Notes under the pieces: model-generated
The model's database searches: none
What the model saw: only the letters and a program-made list of their open reading frames with translations
Told to the model about the DNA's origin: nothing
Shown: piece by piece, positions 42,456 through 51,520 of the stretch
How positions within the stretch are numbered: position 1 is the stretch's first letter
Layout of the letters: every line of letters begins with the position of its first letter
Program-made: the position numbers and the translations under genes
Origin: Akkermansia muciniphila
GTDB taxonomy: Bacteria > Verrucomicrobiota > Verrucomicrobiia > Verrucomicrobiales > Akkermansiaceae
Assembly: GCA_945890645.1 (NCBI GenBank)
Contig: CAMDCV010000004.1
Span: forward strand, 62,001 to 126,000
DNA: 64,000 nucleotides
Direction of reading: 5' to 3'

Positions 42456-43322
42456 CTAGGGTTTTTGGGGTGCTAGCTTTTCGAGGCGGAGGATGGCATC
42501 GGCATGTGCTTTGCCGAGAGCGATTTGGCCTTCATGGTTGAAATGGATGCGATCGTCAGGGCGGACGCCGAAGCCATCGCTATTGACGAAGGCAACGTTG
42601 GTTACGGTTTTTGCTACGGATTCTTGTGCTTTTCTAACGATAAACCAACCTTTGCCAACAACGTTTATGTCGTCATCTTGACTGTTAGATAAACCGCCTA
42701 TGCTAAAGGGTATGGCCTTTCCATCAAACAGATCTTTGCGCACGTGTTGGATGAGGTCGATGAGGTTCTTTTCATAGTCTTTAGCTGTCGCCGCAGTTGT
42801 ATCTGACTCGCCCTGTTGCCAGACCATCCCACGCACTTCGAAGGTGTGACCCTGTGTGGTCAGTACAGCAAGAGCATCGCGAGTGACTTTCACAAATGTG
42901 GCATAGAGAGGGCCCTTTTCCGACCATTGTTGGTGGAGGTTAGAACCTCCGACGGAGTATTTGATGATCGCGATTTTTGATTGTGGATGTGCATTTGCTA
43001 GCGTTTGGCCCAAGGTGAGTTCGGGGCCAAATTCTTTTGCAAACACGGGCACTGTGATGCCATGGCCGGATCCTGGTGCGAGGTCGGTCCATTGGTTTTC
43101 GGGGAGGTGACCAACGTTGGTGGTTTTCTGTGAGCGATGCCAATACAAGCGGACGTTTTTTTGCGACGAGGCGAGTGGCTCAGCGAGTTGCGCGGCATCC
43201 GCTCGCCCATTCGCATTCGACTGTCCCCCGATGAGATAAACGAGGTAGTGATCAGCATATGCAGGTGCGCTTACGATAAGGAAAGCGATTACCAATGTGT
43301 TAGATATAATGGATAAGTTCAT
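42456..43322 (-). CDS. Secreted SASA-type carbohydrate esterase
   Basis: A 288-residue SGNH-superfamily esterase, probably removing O-acetyl groups. The ATG at 43322 gives signal peptide MNLSIISNTLVIAFLIVSAP; a TTG six codons upstream is less likely. Motifs are LIGGQSNANGR with Ser35, IAIIKYSVGGSNL, VRGMVWQQGESD and the catalytic D-x-x-H in DRIHFNHEG near residue 265. These match the DUF303/SASA family (CE6 relatives). It is 18 bp downstream of the 227-residue hypothetical gene and 54 bp upstream of the BNR_4 gene. Confidence 0.87.
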   Translation of the reverse strand: MNLSIISNTLVIAFLIVSAPAYADHYLVYLIGGQSNANGRADAAQLAEPLASSQKNVRLYWHRSQKTTNVGHLPENQWTDLAPGSGHGITVPVFAKEFGPELTLGQTLANAHPQSKIAIIKYSVGGSNLHQQWSEKGPLYATFVKVTRDALAVLTTQGHTFEVRGMVWQQGESDTTAATAKDYEKNLIDLIQHVRKDLFDGKAIPFSIGGLSNSQDDDINVVGKGWFIVRKAQESVAKTVTNVAFVNSDGFGVRPDDRIHFNHEGQIALGKAHADAILRLEKLAPQKP

Positions 43323-43340
43323 TGCGAAGGCGAGCGCCAA

Positions 43341-44024
43341 CTACTGAGGCGGATTTTCTGCTTTTGTATCCACAAAATGGCGGAGGCGCACGAGGCCGTT
43401 GTCTGGATTCGGAAAGAAGAGGACGAGTTCGCGCTGGGTAGCGTTGACCGACCACGATGTCTGCCTTACGACGCGTGCTGGCGTCCCTTCGGCGAGTGCC
43501 AGGATGCGCACAGGGATCGCGTTTTCTGTTGCGCTTACTCGAATCGATTCGGAGGCGCTGGGTTTAAGCAAAGTTGTCTTACCGGCAATTTCCGCTTGTA
43601 CCGTAGCTTGAGAGAAGTTAACGAGGCGGAAAGATCCGTAGGGGAAATCGGCTTCTGAAGTGGTGAAGGCTTGGTATTTTTCCAGATCCGCGCTGGGCGA
43701 AAAAATAATCAGAGAGGCTGTGGATTTGAGGGTAGTGGTCGCGAGGGGAGCGAGTGCTTCTTTGGCACTTGCGTCGGCTGCCGTGGCAAAAAATTCAAGC
43801 GCAGCGACGCCTTTGTGTTCGATGGGTAGAGAAAATACTCGTGTGTTGAGAGGAATTTCAATGGGTTCCTTACCAACTGCGGTTCGCAACCAAAGAGTGT
43901 GATGGTCTTTCACGATGTCGAGTGCGGCGACGCGGATGCTCCAAGATTTCTCCTCTATCTGCGCGGCAAGGGGTGAGACAGATAGTGCGAAAAATTTCAA
44001 TAGAAGGATGGTGAGTGTGCGCAT
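43341..44024 (-). CDS. Secreted hypothetical protein
   Basis: A 227-residue protein of unknown family, with a signal peptide (about 1-21, SPLAA-Q) and then alternating short strands and no cysteines, suggesting a beta-rich periplasmic or surface protein. Its ATG overlaps the TGA of the large pseudopilin-like gene (TGATG), so the two are translationally coupled and probably form one functional unit. Two similar beta-sandwich-like halves may be present (about 25-110 and 115-215), but this is uncertain. Confidence 0.7.
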   Translation of the reverse strand: MRTLTILLLKFFALSVSPLAAQIEEKSWSIRVAALDIVKDHHTLWLRTAVGKEPIEIPLNTRVFSLPIEHKGVAALEFFATAADASAKEALAPLATTTLKSTASLIIFSPSADLEKYQAFTTSEADFPYGSFRLVNFSQATVQAEIAGKTTLLKPSASESIRVSATENAIPVRILALAEGTPARVVRQTSWSVNATQRELVLFFPNPDNGLVRLRHFVDTKAENPPQ

Positions 44025-47000
44025 CAGATTTCTGAGGGTAAAAGCCAGCGGAAGGAGATGATCTCGAACCGCCGTCCGAAGCTGCGGTTGATCGCTGAAG
44101 AAAGGTTCACGGTGGCGATCTCGGGCAAGTCCTTTGCATCAAGGTAATCAGGACTACGGCGGACCACTGCCTCGCACCAACTTCTTGCGCGGATTGTGCC
44201 ATTGGCATCGATGGATTGCCCGTAGCCTCGGATGCGGAAGGTGTCATCGCGAGGGGTGATCATATTGCCGACGCGCTTGAGTAAATCGGCTTGGGTGAGG
44301 TAGCCGGGGATGCCGGCGAAACGTGAGCCGGTGGCGGCTTGGGGGAAGGGCAATCCCCAGCCCGCGATCTTAGTGGTGGCGATGAAATCATCGCCGCTCT
44401 TGAAGCGACCGTTGATGGATTCCGCGCTGGCTGACTCAGGTTTGCGGCCGAGGGTTTCGTCCCAATCAATGGCAGCTTGAAGCGCACCGCGCACACCGGT
44501 CTCATCGGTGGCAAGGCGGCGGTTGATGAAATCGGCGAGGTTAAGGAACGGCCCGCGCTCTTTCACTTGGCGCACGCATTCGCGCGCTAGGCGATCAATC
44601 TGCTGCGGTGTGAGATGGCGCACGCCGAGCCAAGCAGCGGGATCGCCGGCGTTTTGTCCTTCTTTCGGCGAGGCTGGTAGGGAAAAGCGGGAAAGGATCA
44701 CACGATCTTGTGGCGCGACATCGCTGCGGACATTACCGGATTGGGGATCGATGGAAATGATTGTTTTGTCCTGCGATCCAGAGAGGAAGGCCTTCCAGGC
44801 ATCAACGGACGTAGAGTTGATGTTAAAAGCTCCCTCAATGGTTAAGTAGCGGGCGGCGATGCGATGGGCTTCAGCCTTGGGGAGTGCACCGCTGAGTAGG
44901 CGGCTCTGGAGTGTTGTTGTGCCGGACGATACGCGCCACGGGATGAGGTGGGGATTTTGCGTGGGCGCTACGCCAGTCCAGAATTCGCGTACGACTTTTT
45001 CCATGTTCCGCCCGGTTTGAAAAAGTCCTTGATCCTCCCGCGTGATACCAGAGCAGAACCAATCGTCCCAGAGTGCGTCATTGTTAAGATAAGCGTGGTC
45101 ATGGAAGTCGCGTAAGAGTTGCATTTGGAGGGCGGTGCCGCGGCAGGCGGCATCGGGGACATCCTGATAGATCGCATCGCCTGGAATGAGGGGGTGGGCG
45201 AAGGAGTTTCCGATCCCCAGCGCTTGGTTCGCGGAAATATCCCAGAGGTGCCGCCCCGTATTGAAAATGCGGGTGTCTGCCGGGTTCAGCTTGAAGTGCA
45301 TGAGCGAGGCGAGAGAAGTAACGGGTACGAGTGGGAATTCATTCGTCACCATGTTGGGCTGACCGGGCCAGCGCGAATTTCCCGGCGAAATCGCGCTGCC
45401 GATGTAGGCGCGGTTGTTAGCAGGATCGAAGTCGGGGTTGAGGGAGTTGCCGCTGCCGGTTTCGATTTGAACGTGGTACTGGGAAAGTCCGCGCATGCGC
45501 GGTGTGGCTTCACCGTACATGGCACGTTGATTGGCCGGGTTGGCGTGGATGAAATTGCGGCAGCGGGAATCGTGTTCTGCGTAGCCCGCACCGGTGTTGC
45601 GCAGATCTTGTCCGGATTTCTGTACGAACTGGAAATTGGCGAAGGGCACGCGCTGGGCGGAGTTGGAAAAAAGGATACGCTTGCCTGCCGTGTCTTCAGC
45701 GAGATATATGGGATTGCCATCTTGGACGGGATTCGCTGCCATCTCGTTGTAGCGCTGGTTTTCTCCCGTCTGGGCATTTCTCACCGTCCAATACATTTGA
45801 TATTGTCCACCGTGGTCGGTGCGTTGGTCGTCCAAGCGCATCGCCATTTCCACTCGCGCGGTGCCGGGCAGGCTAGTCATACCATTCAGACCCACTTCGA
45901 AACCACCGCCCGCGTCGGGAGCTTGGTAGCCGGGATAGAGCTCGGCATGGAGGAAATCATTGGAATTGGCAAACCCCGTAACTGCTGAGTAGATGCGAGT
46001 TTCTCCGGGTTTTAAGATGATGGGAACTGTGGTCTGCGCTGGCCCTTCCATGGGATAGATATTCAATTGGAAATTACCATTGCTACGTCGCAATTGGGTC
46101 CAGTTGACCTTCATCACACCATCCACATAGGCCTTGTATTTCAGCGCGCCGGGTGTGATCTGAATCCACAGGCGCGGCGAGTGTAATGTGACGTTGTAAG
46201 GATTCCAAAGCACAACCACCGGGTTTACTCCCAGTTTATAATCAAAGGTGCCAGGCGTTGTGGTGGAGGCCATGCGCCGAGTGGAAAAAACGAGCATCAG
46301 GCGCGTGACGATGGGAGTGCGGCCGATGCCAAAATAATCAAGGTTCTGGCGGTGCCAATTGAAATTAATGTTCGGTTGTGTTGCCGTTCCCCAGACGCCT
46401 TTGCCGTTGAAAGGAAGAGGGAAGCTATCTGCTGCCACTTCATCTCCACCACCGCGATAGAGTTGGTAGTATTGATGGAGCTTGTACCAGGAGGGGAAAT
46501 TGTTGTTTTGAGCATAAAATGGGGTGGGGATGTGGCCTGTAAAGGGTCGGATCGAAGCGTGGTTACCATTCGGATTGGCGAGCGAATAGGTGCCATATTC
46601 GTTCGGCGGTCTCTCCATTTCCAGCAGCAAGTTGAGATCCTTTTTTAAGCCACCGTGGCGAACATTTGCCGCTAGCCCCGTTGAGTCCACAGTGAGGTCA
46701 TGAAAACGCGAGCGCAGTTCGGTGCGGAAATTGAGATCGTCCACGCCTAATCCCAAAGTGGGCAGAGTGATGGAACGATTGATGAGCAAGGGATCGGTGG
46801 GTGCTTTCGCCAATCCGGCCAGCGAAGAAGTTTTTCCATTCGGCCATTGAGAGCGGTCGTGGAGGCGCGCGGTGTTATTCACCGCTTCCGGCGGTGTAAG
46901 TGCGACGTGGGCCTTTTGGTTCTCGCCAGTGATCCACCAAGCATAGTGCCCATTGCCGTTTGTTTTCACTATAGGTGCCCTTACTGGTTCGGTGGCAACG

Positions 47001-47533
47001 CCGGAAGCACCTGCGGGGAATCCCTTTACCATCTCCACTGACTCGGGCAGAGAGGTGCCGCTCACGAGTTCCATATCATCGCGCGCAACGGGATTGGGAT
47101 GGGAAACGAGCCAGCGCCGGAACTTTGAACTACGACCTTTATCGTAAGTGTATCGGATTTCCGGATTGTTCAGCCAATCCGTCCATGAGTTCCATGCACC
47201 CAACCAATGGGGGTGAGAAATGCCATCCGGCGCGGTGGTAGAATTGTCTTCATCGAGGATCGCCGCGCGCGCGCTGACTCGCTGGTCCGGGCCGAGTTCT
47301 TTTTGTAGATCGCCAATCGCCAGCATCAGCGCCATGCGAGCGTTGGAACGGGCCTCGGCTTCGTGCTTGACCGTTGTTGTTGTCCGCAATGCTACAGAAG
47401 ATAGCGATAGCAAGCCGACGGCGATGATTACCAACAGCATGACCAGAGAAATCGTTATAATTAAAGTAAATCCGCCTCGACGCGAAAGGGCATGAGAAGC
47501 CGCGGGAATTCCGGAGTATATTCGAATCTTCAT
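44024..47533 (-). CDS. Large PilX/pseudopilin-like protein (Verru_Chthon cassette A type)
   Basis: An 1169-residue protein starting with a type IV prepilin-like leader: SRRGG-FTLI followed by a 22-residue hydrophobic helix and then VKHEAEARSNARMALMLAIG. The conserved Glu5 of mature pilins is absent (isoleucine). This N-terminus, the length and the SNARMALMLA segment fit the verrucomicrobial family I recall as Verru_Chthon cassette protein A (TIGR02600-like). The large C-terminal part has many WQ/WG-rich beta segments and a helical end with GWGLPFPQAATGSRF. Relatives form cassettes of minor pilins; here only the coupled 227-residue gene accompanies it. Possible roles are a surface fibre or secretion-system pseudopilin for exporting island proteins. 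Confidence 0.7.
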   Translation of the reverse strand: MKIRIYSGIPAASHALSRRGGFTLIITISLVMLLVIIAVGLLSLSSVALRTTTTVKHEAEARSNARMALMLAIGDLQKELGPDQRVSARAAILDEDNSTTAPDGISHPHWLGAWNSWTDWLNNPEIRYTYDKGRSSKFRRWLVSHPNPVARDDMELVSGTSLPESVEMVKGFPAGASGVATEPVRAPIVKTNGNGHYAWWITGENQKAHVALTPPEAVNNTARLHDRSQWPNGKTSSLAGLAKAPTDPLLINRSITLPTLGLGVDDLNFRTELRSRFHDLTVDSTGLAANVRHGGLKKDLNLLLEMERPPNEYGTYSLANPNGNHASIRPFTGHIPTPFYAQNNNFPSWYKLHQYYQLYRGGGDEVAADSFPLPFNGKGVWGTATQPNINFNWHRQNLDYFGIGRTPIVTRLMLVFSTRRMASTTTPGTFDYKLGVNPVVVLWNPYNVTLHSPRLWIQITPGALKYKAYVDGVMKVNWTQLRRSNGNFQLNIYPMEGPAQTTVPIILKPGETRIYSAVTGFANSNDFLHAELYPGYQAPDAGGGFEVGLNGMTSLPGTARVEMAMRLDDQRTDHGGQYQMYWTVRNAQTGENQRYNEMAANPVQDGNPIYLAEDTAGKRILFSNSAQRVPFANFQFVQKSGQDLRNTGAGYAEHDSRCRNFIHANPANQRAMYGEATPRMRGLSQYHVQIETGSGNSLNPDFDPANNRAYIGSAISPGNSRWPGQPNMVTNEFPLVPVTSLASLMHFKLNPADTRIFNTGRHLWDISANQALGIGNSFAHPLIPGDAIYQDVPDAACRGTALQMQLLRDFHDHAYLNNDALWDDWFCSGITREDQGLFQTGRNMEKVVREFWTGVAPTQNPHLIPWRVSSGTTTLQSRLLSGALPKAEAHRIAARYLTIEGAFNINSTSVDAWKAFLSGSQDKTIISIDPQSGNVRSDVAPQDRVILSRFSLPASPKEGQNAGDPAAWLGVRHLTPQQIDRLARECVRQVKERGPFLNLADFINRRLATDETGVRGALQAAIDWDETLGRKPESASAESINGRFKSGDDFIATTKIAGWGLPFPQAATGSRFAGIPGYLTQADLLKRVGNMITPRDDTFRIRGYGQSIDANGTIRARSWCEAVVRRSPDYLDAKDLPEIATVNLSSAINRSFGRRFEIISFRWLLPSEI

Positions 47534-47708
47534 ACAGTAAGAATATGCGGATGGGTTAGTGTGGGGAGACGTTCAAAAATTACCTTCGTTTCTGAACTAC
47601 GTGGAATTTATGTAAATGAGGCCGAATACACAAGCGGTGCTGCTTATCACAAAAGCACCAACGCTTATCGAAAAAGCACATGATTTTGCAGGGGAATCGA
47701 CCCCAAAA

Positions 47709-47993
47709 TTATGGAAAATTGAACAGGAAATCTTTATGGCTAAGTATTTGATTATTGCCCGTTTGGACCCATGTTCCATGGAGAGGAAGGGAGATTCGAT
47801 GAATGCAGAACAGTCCCTCATTGCGCGTTTGTGGTGTCGGCTTGCCTCTGTAGGTCTCGAGTGGATTGCCGCAATGATCCGCGATGGCTTCCTTGATGCG
47901 TGCCTGAACGAGTTCTGTGTAAGGTTTTCCTTGCTGCGCCAGAAGCGGAGCTAGGCAGCAAAGCGCCAAGGCTAACAAAATGGATTTACACAT
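47709..47993 (-). CDS. Small secreted hypothetical protein (94 aa)
   Basis: An ORF from the ATG at 47993 encodes a convincing signal peptide (MCKSILLALALCCLAPLLAQ) and about 74 mature residues (start QGKPYTELVQARIKEAIADH) without a recognisable domain. The mature part looks less constrained near its end (SHKDFLFNFP), so it may be a truncated or frame-shifted remnant. It is the only candidate gene in the 551-bp gap 47533-48084; nothing else was recognised there. Confidence 0.4.
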   Translation of the reverse strand: MCKSILLALALCCLAPLLAQQGKPYTELVQARIKEAIADHCGNPLETYRGKPTPQTRNEGLFCIHRISLPLHGTWVQTGNNQILSHKDFLFNFP

Positions 47994-48083
47994 AGAACCA
48001 GACCATACGCTGTGTACCGGCGCTGCCTTGCGAATCATCGTTTAAGCACTGATATAGGGGGAATATCTGAGCGCTAAAGTGTT

Positions 48084-49532
48084 TTAGTTCGCATTTTTCT
48101 TAACTTTTATTCTAGGCTTGGAAACGCCGTCTAGCACTGTCGGGAATTTGGCGTTAGTGGCCTTACACCAGGCGAGAAGTTCATCGAGGAGCTCATCACG
48201 TTTTGCGGTGTTAGTGTTCGCGAGGTTCTTGTGCTCGCCTATGTCTTCACTGAGATGATAGAGTTCCGTGGCATTGTTCGTGGCAAGTTTTTCGCGGCCA
48301 CCATCGAGCAGCCACTCCTCATGATAAAGGTGAAGTTTCCACTCGCCCTTGCGGATGACGCTGACAGGTCGTGTGCGGAAACCAGTGCGCACATCGAGCT
48401 CGCGACCGCGACTGACGGCTTCGTCAAGGTAGCCCGGGAAATGCCAGAAGATGGCTTCGCGTTTGAGTTTTTCACCACGACATAGCGCTTGCAGACTCTC
48501 ACCATCGAGGATTTTATCTGCCGGAATTTTTGCTCCTGCGGCATCGGCAAAGGTAGGGAATAAATCGATGTTCAGAACGGGCGTAGCGTTGGCAGTTCCG
48601 GGCTTCGTCACACCGGGCCAGCGCACGATGAATGGTTCACGGATGCCGCCTTCGTAGTAGCAGCCTTTGTTGCCGCGCAGTGGTTCTTGTGATGATCCAC
48701 TCGTGCCGCCGTTGTCCGATGTGAAAACGACGATCGTGTTCTCGGCGATGCCGAGTTCATCGAGCTTATCGAGCAACAACCCGACACCGCTATCAAGATC
48801 TTTCGCGCAGGCCGCATACAATGGGTCGCCCTTGGCACCGGCCGCTACCTTTGCTTCGAAATGCGCCAGCGTTTCCTTCTTCGATTGCAGAGCGGTGTGA
48901 ATCGCGTGATGCGACATGAAAACAAAAAATGGTTTTTTCGCTTTGGCGTTTTCTTCCATGAACTTCGCCGCTTGCTCGGACATCGAAAAGATTCCCTTCG
49001 GGTCCTCTTGCACTTTTCCTCGCGACGCATTCGGATTGCCGCCTTTTGATGAGTCGTAATACACGTCGAATCCTTGCTCCTTGGGATTGCATCCGTCCGC
49101 GCCGCCGAGATGCCATTTGCCAAACATTCCGGTCGCGTAACCTGCCGATTTCATGGCATCGGGCATCGCGAATTCCTTCGCAGGGATACCTGACTTATTC
49201 GGCACAGGCACCATGCGCATATGTTCTTGTGGTCCACGGTTGGTGGTGTTTACGGCATACACATCATGGCGTGGTGTGTATTGCCCAGAGAACAAGCATG
49301 CGCGCGATGGCTGGCAATTCGCGGCGGGTGCATAGCCGTTAGAAAAAATCATGCCGGACTTTGCTAAGGCATCGATGCGCGGTGTTTCCATAAAGTCAGC
49401 GCCCTGATAACCCACATCTTTCCAACCGAGGTCATCCGCGAAAATGAAGAGGATGTTGGGTTTTTCTGACGCTGATAGCGGCGCAAAGAAGAGAAATGCC
49501 GTGATGACGCGTAAGATGGTTGTTGGGTTCAT
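48084..49532 (-). CDS. Secreted sulfatase (CQPSR)
   Basis: A 482-residue sulfatase with signal peptide (about 1-22). It has IFADDLGWKDVGYQG, C73-Q-P-S-R followed by ACLFSGQY, FGKWHLGGAD, MSHHAIHTAL and FTSDNGGTSGSS, then GGIREPFIVRWPG. GWKDVGYQGADFMETPRID is characteristic of one large arylsulfatase subgroup in marine Verrucomicrobiota and Planctomycetota (from memory). The C-terminus is basic (KPRIKVKKNAN). It stands alone, with about 90 bp to each neighbouring gene. Confidence 0.95.
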   Translation of the reverse strand: MNPTTILRVITAFLFFAPLSASEKPNILFIFADDLGWKDVGYQGADFMETPRIDALAKSGMIFSNGYAPAANCQPSRACLFSGQYTPRHDVYAVNTTNRGPQEHMRMVPVPNKSGIPAKEFAMPDAMKSAGYATGMFGKWHLGGADGCNPKEQGFDVYYDSSKGGNPNASRGKVQEDPKGIFSMSEQAAKFMEENAKAKKPFFVFMSHHAIHTALQSKKETLAHFEAKVAAGAKGDPLYAACAKDLDSGVGLLLDKLDELGIAENTIVVFTSDNGGTSGSSQEPLRGNKGCYYEGGIREPFIVRWPGVTKPGTANATPVLNIDLFPTFADAAGAKIPADKILDGESLQALCRGEKLKREAIFWHFPGYLDEAVSRGRELDVRTGFRTRPVSVIRKGEWKLHLYHEEWLLDGGREKLATNNATELYHLSEDIGEHKNLANTNTAKRDELLDELLAWCKATNAKFPTVLDGVSKPRIKVKKNAN

Positions 49533-49620
49533 GGGTGTGTATGATTACAGCTACAAGCAGTGCCTCTCTTACACTATTGCGTCAATACCACAAATTTCAC
49601 GAAAGCATTGCGTAACCTAC

Positions 49621-51345
49621 TCACTTAAACAGTGCATCGACTCCCATCGCAGATTTCCTCAGGAGCTTGGGGATTTTTTTGGGATCGCGGGGTTTGAAGA
49701 TTCGATAGGCGAAGCCTAAGAGGTGGAGGGTAAATAAATGATCAACGATGCGATAGCCACGTTGTTTACGCAGCAGTAGCGATGAGGCCCAAGAGAGTGT
49801 GCGACGTTTGATATGGAAGGGAGTAAAGGAAACTTTGATCCGGTAGCGTTCGCGTTCGGTGGCGGGGTAGCGTGCTTTGTAGGATTTCTTGGCGAGTCGA
49901 ATATTTTCTGCCAGCGACTCATCAAAGGGCAGAAAGTAGTAACGACGCGCGAGCAAGATGATGCCGAAGAAGTCGCGCATGTGCTCAATGTCATCGATGG
50001 GCAATTCCGCCTTCTTGGCGAGGGCGATCATTTTAGGAAATAACAGCGACGCCGTTTCAGAAGTGCGCAGCGAAAATTCAGGATCGGGGACGAAGTGGCT
50101 GAGGACTTTTGCGACGGCGTGATTGATGAAAAGACCATCCCAGTACAGGTGCAAAAGCGGTGGAATGCGGACACGGCGGAAGAAGAGTTTTTGGCGCGCA
50201 AATTCCTCGATGTAAAAAATTTGGTTGATGACGGTATCTGCGTGGCGCAGAAGCTCCAAGGCTGCGGGTGCACGCTCTGAGCCAAGGGTTAGTGCGATGG
50301 ATTGCTCGATGCTGCGCTTGTCACGAAACACATGGATCGCGACGGCTACGTTGAGACGAATCCAGATATCCGAATGGCGATTGCCACTCAGAAAGGTAAG
50401 CCGACGAAAGCGATGCCAACCACCGGTTTGGCACCAGATCGACATGCCGACTACATTCTGTGCTTCCGCCAGTTCGCGGGCGAAGTGTTCGCAATCGGCG
50501 CCGATGAAAGAGGGGAACTCGCCTGCACCTTCGTATTCACGGCGGGCTTGGAGCTCGATGATCTTCGCTTGCTTGACGTGGAAGAAGGCTTTGTTCAATG
50601 GGATGTGGCGGAAGAAATCGCTCTCGCCATGCTTCATGGAGACGATGAAATTCGGGGAATCGATGTCCGCTAACGTTTGATTGAGAGTGCCGCGGTGCCA
50701 GATCAAATCGCCGATGCGATGCGCCCCCACCGTCCAGGTGCGGAGGATGAGTTTTTTGTTTCGCTTCTCAAACTCGGGCAGAAGTTTTTTGATGAGATGA
50801 TTCGTCTCTCGCGGGTTGCGAAGGTGGAGACGAGTGCGAATCGGATCTTTCACATCGACGCCATCACTCTCGCCGATGCGGATGATGATTCCGGCGAGTT
50901 GCGGGAAATCATCGAGCGTGTTTTGGATGAGAGTGAGGTAGTAATTCTCGAGCTCGGACTTTTTGTCGGAGAGGGATTGTTCGATGGCCGGGGTGAGCGG
51001 GATGACATCGCTGGTGAGAAAAACTTTGAGCCCGAAATCCTTGGTAAGCAGATCGAATAGAGAAGAAAATTGTGTCCGAAAAAACGCAATGTTGGCCGCA
51101 ATTTCCGGTTCGTGCAGGGGATGAGTCGCGAGGTGAGCGAGGTCATCAAGCGTGACAGCGTTGTAACCGAGCGCAGAAACTTCGCGTGCTAAATCGCGCA
51201 TGTCTTGGTGGATCTGTTGCCATTGTTTGATGGCTTCCGGACCCGAAGTGAGAAGATGAGAGAAAGGAATTTTCGACCAGTTGATACGGTTTTTCTTGTA
51301 GTTCCGAAAAAACGGCCCGATGGCATCAATGAGAAATAGCTCCAT
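49621..51345 (-). CDS. GH67-like TIM-barrel protein, probably cytoplasmic
   Basis: A 574-residue protein without a clear signal peptide. Barrel-like strand/helix alternation is evident: YNAVTLDDLAH, FGLKVFLTSDVIPL, LAGIIIRIGESDG (157-162) and KKLILRTWTVGAH. SPNFIVSMKHGESDFFRHIP at 231-250 followed by KIIELQARREYEGAGEFPS resembles the substrate-binding and catalytic stretch of GH67 alpha-glucuronidases (K-G--DF then ELQ---EY-G). A helical C-terminal region of about 200 residues follows. A cytoplasmic uronidase acting on imported oligosaccharide would fit the island, but identity to GH67 is by motif likeness only; catalytic residues are not confirmed. Confidence 0.5.
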   Translation of the reverse strand: MELFLIDAIGPFFRNYKKNRINWSKIPFSHLLTSGPEAIKQWQQIHQDMRDLAREVSALGYNAVTLDDLAHLATHPLHEPEIAANIAFFRTQFSSLFDLLTKDFGLKVFLTSDVIPLTPAIEQSLSDKKSELENYYLTLIQNTLDDFPQLAGIIIRIGESDGVDVKDPIRTRLHLRNPRETNHLIKKLLPEFEKRNKKLILRTWTVGAHRIGDLIWHRGTLNQTLADIDSPNFIVSMKHGESDFFRHIPLNKAFFHVKQAKIIELQARREYEGAGEFPSFIGADCEHFARELAEAQNVVGMSIWCQTGGWHRFRRLTFLSGNRHSDIWIRLNVAVAIHVFRDKRSIEQSIALTLGSERAPAALELLRHADTVINQIFYIEEFARQKLFFRRVRIPPLLHLYWDGLFINHAVAKVLSHFVPDPEFSLRTSETASLLFPKMIALAKKAELPIDDIEHMRDFFGIILLARRYYFLPFDESLAENIRLAKKSYKARYPATERERYRIKVSFTPFHIKRRTLSWASSLLLRKQRGYRIVDHLFTLHLLGFAYRIFKPRDPKKIPKLLRKSAMGVDALFK

Positions 51346-51392
51346 GCAACGCCACGGATCAAGCGTCTGTGGAGGCAGATAAGCGAGCGGGG

Positions 51393-51506
51393 TGGTGTGA
51401 CGGGTTTGTCACGCCTAGGGAGAAGCGGTTTGCAACCCCTTTTCTTTACTCAAAGGCAATGCTTGAAAGGCACGGGTGCTGTGAAACAAGGAGTTGCTAA
51501 CTCCTT
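51393..51506. repeat. Cluster of hairpins (REP-like or terminator)
   Basis: Three compact inverted repeats lie in the gap after the sulfatase at 51521-53353: GGTGTGAC-N7-GTCACGCC near 51393-51415, GGTT-TGC-AACC near 51428-51438, and a perfect AAGGAGTT-GCT-AACTCCTT at 51488-51506. The last is 14 bp past the sulfatase stop on its strand and may act as its terminator, although only a weak T run follows. Confidence 0.5.
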
Positions 51507-51520
51507 CTCCGTATTGGCGA

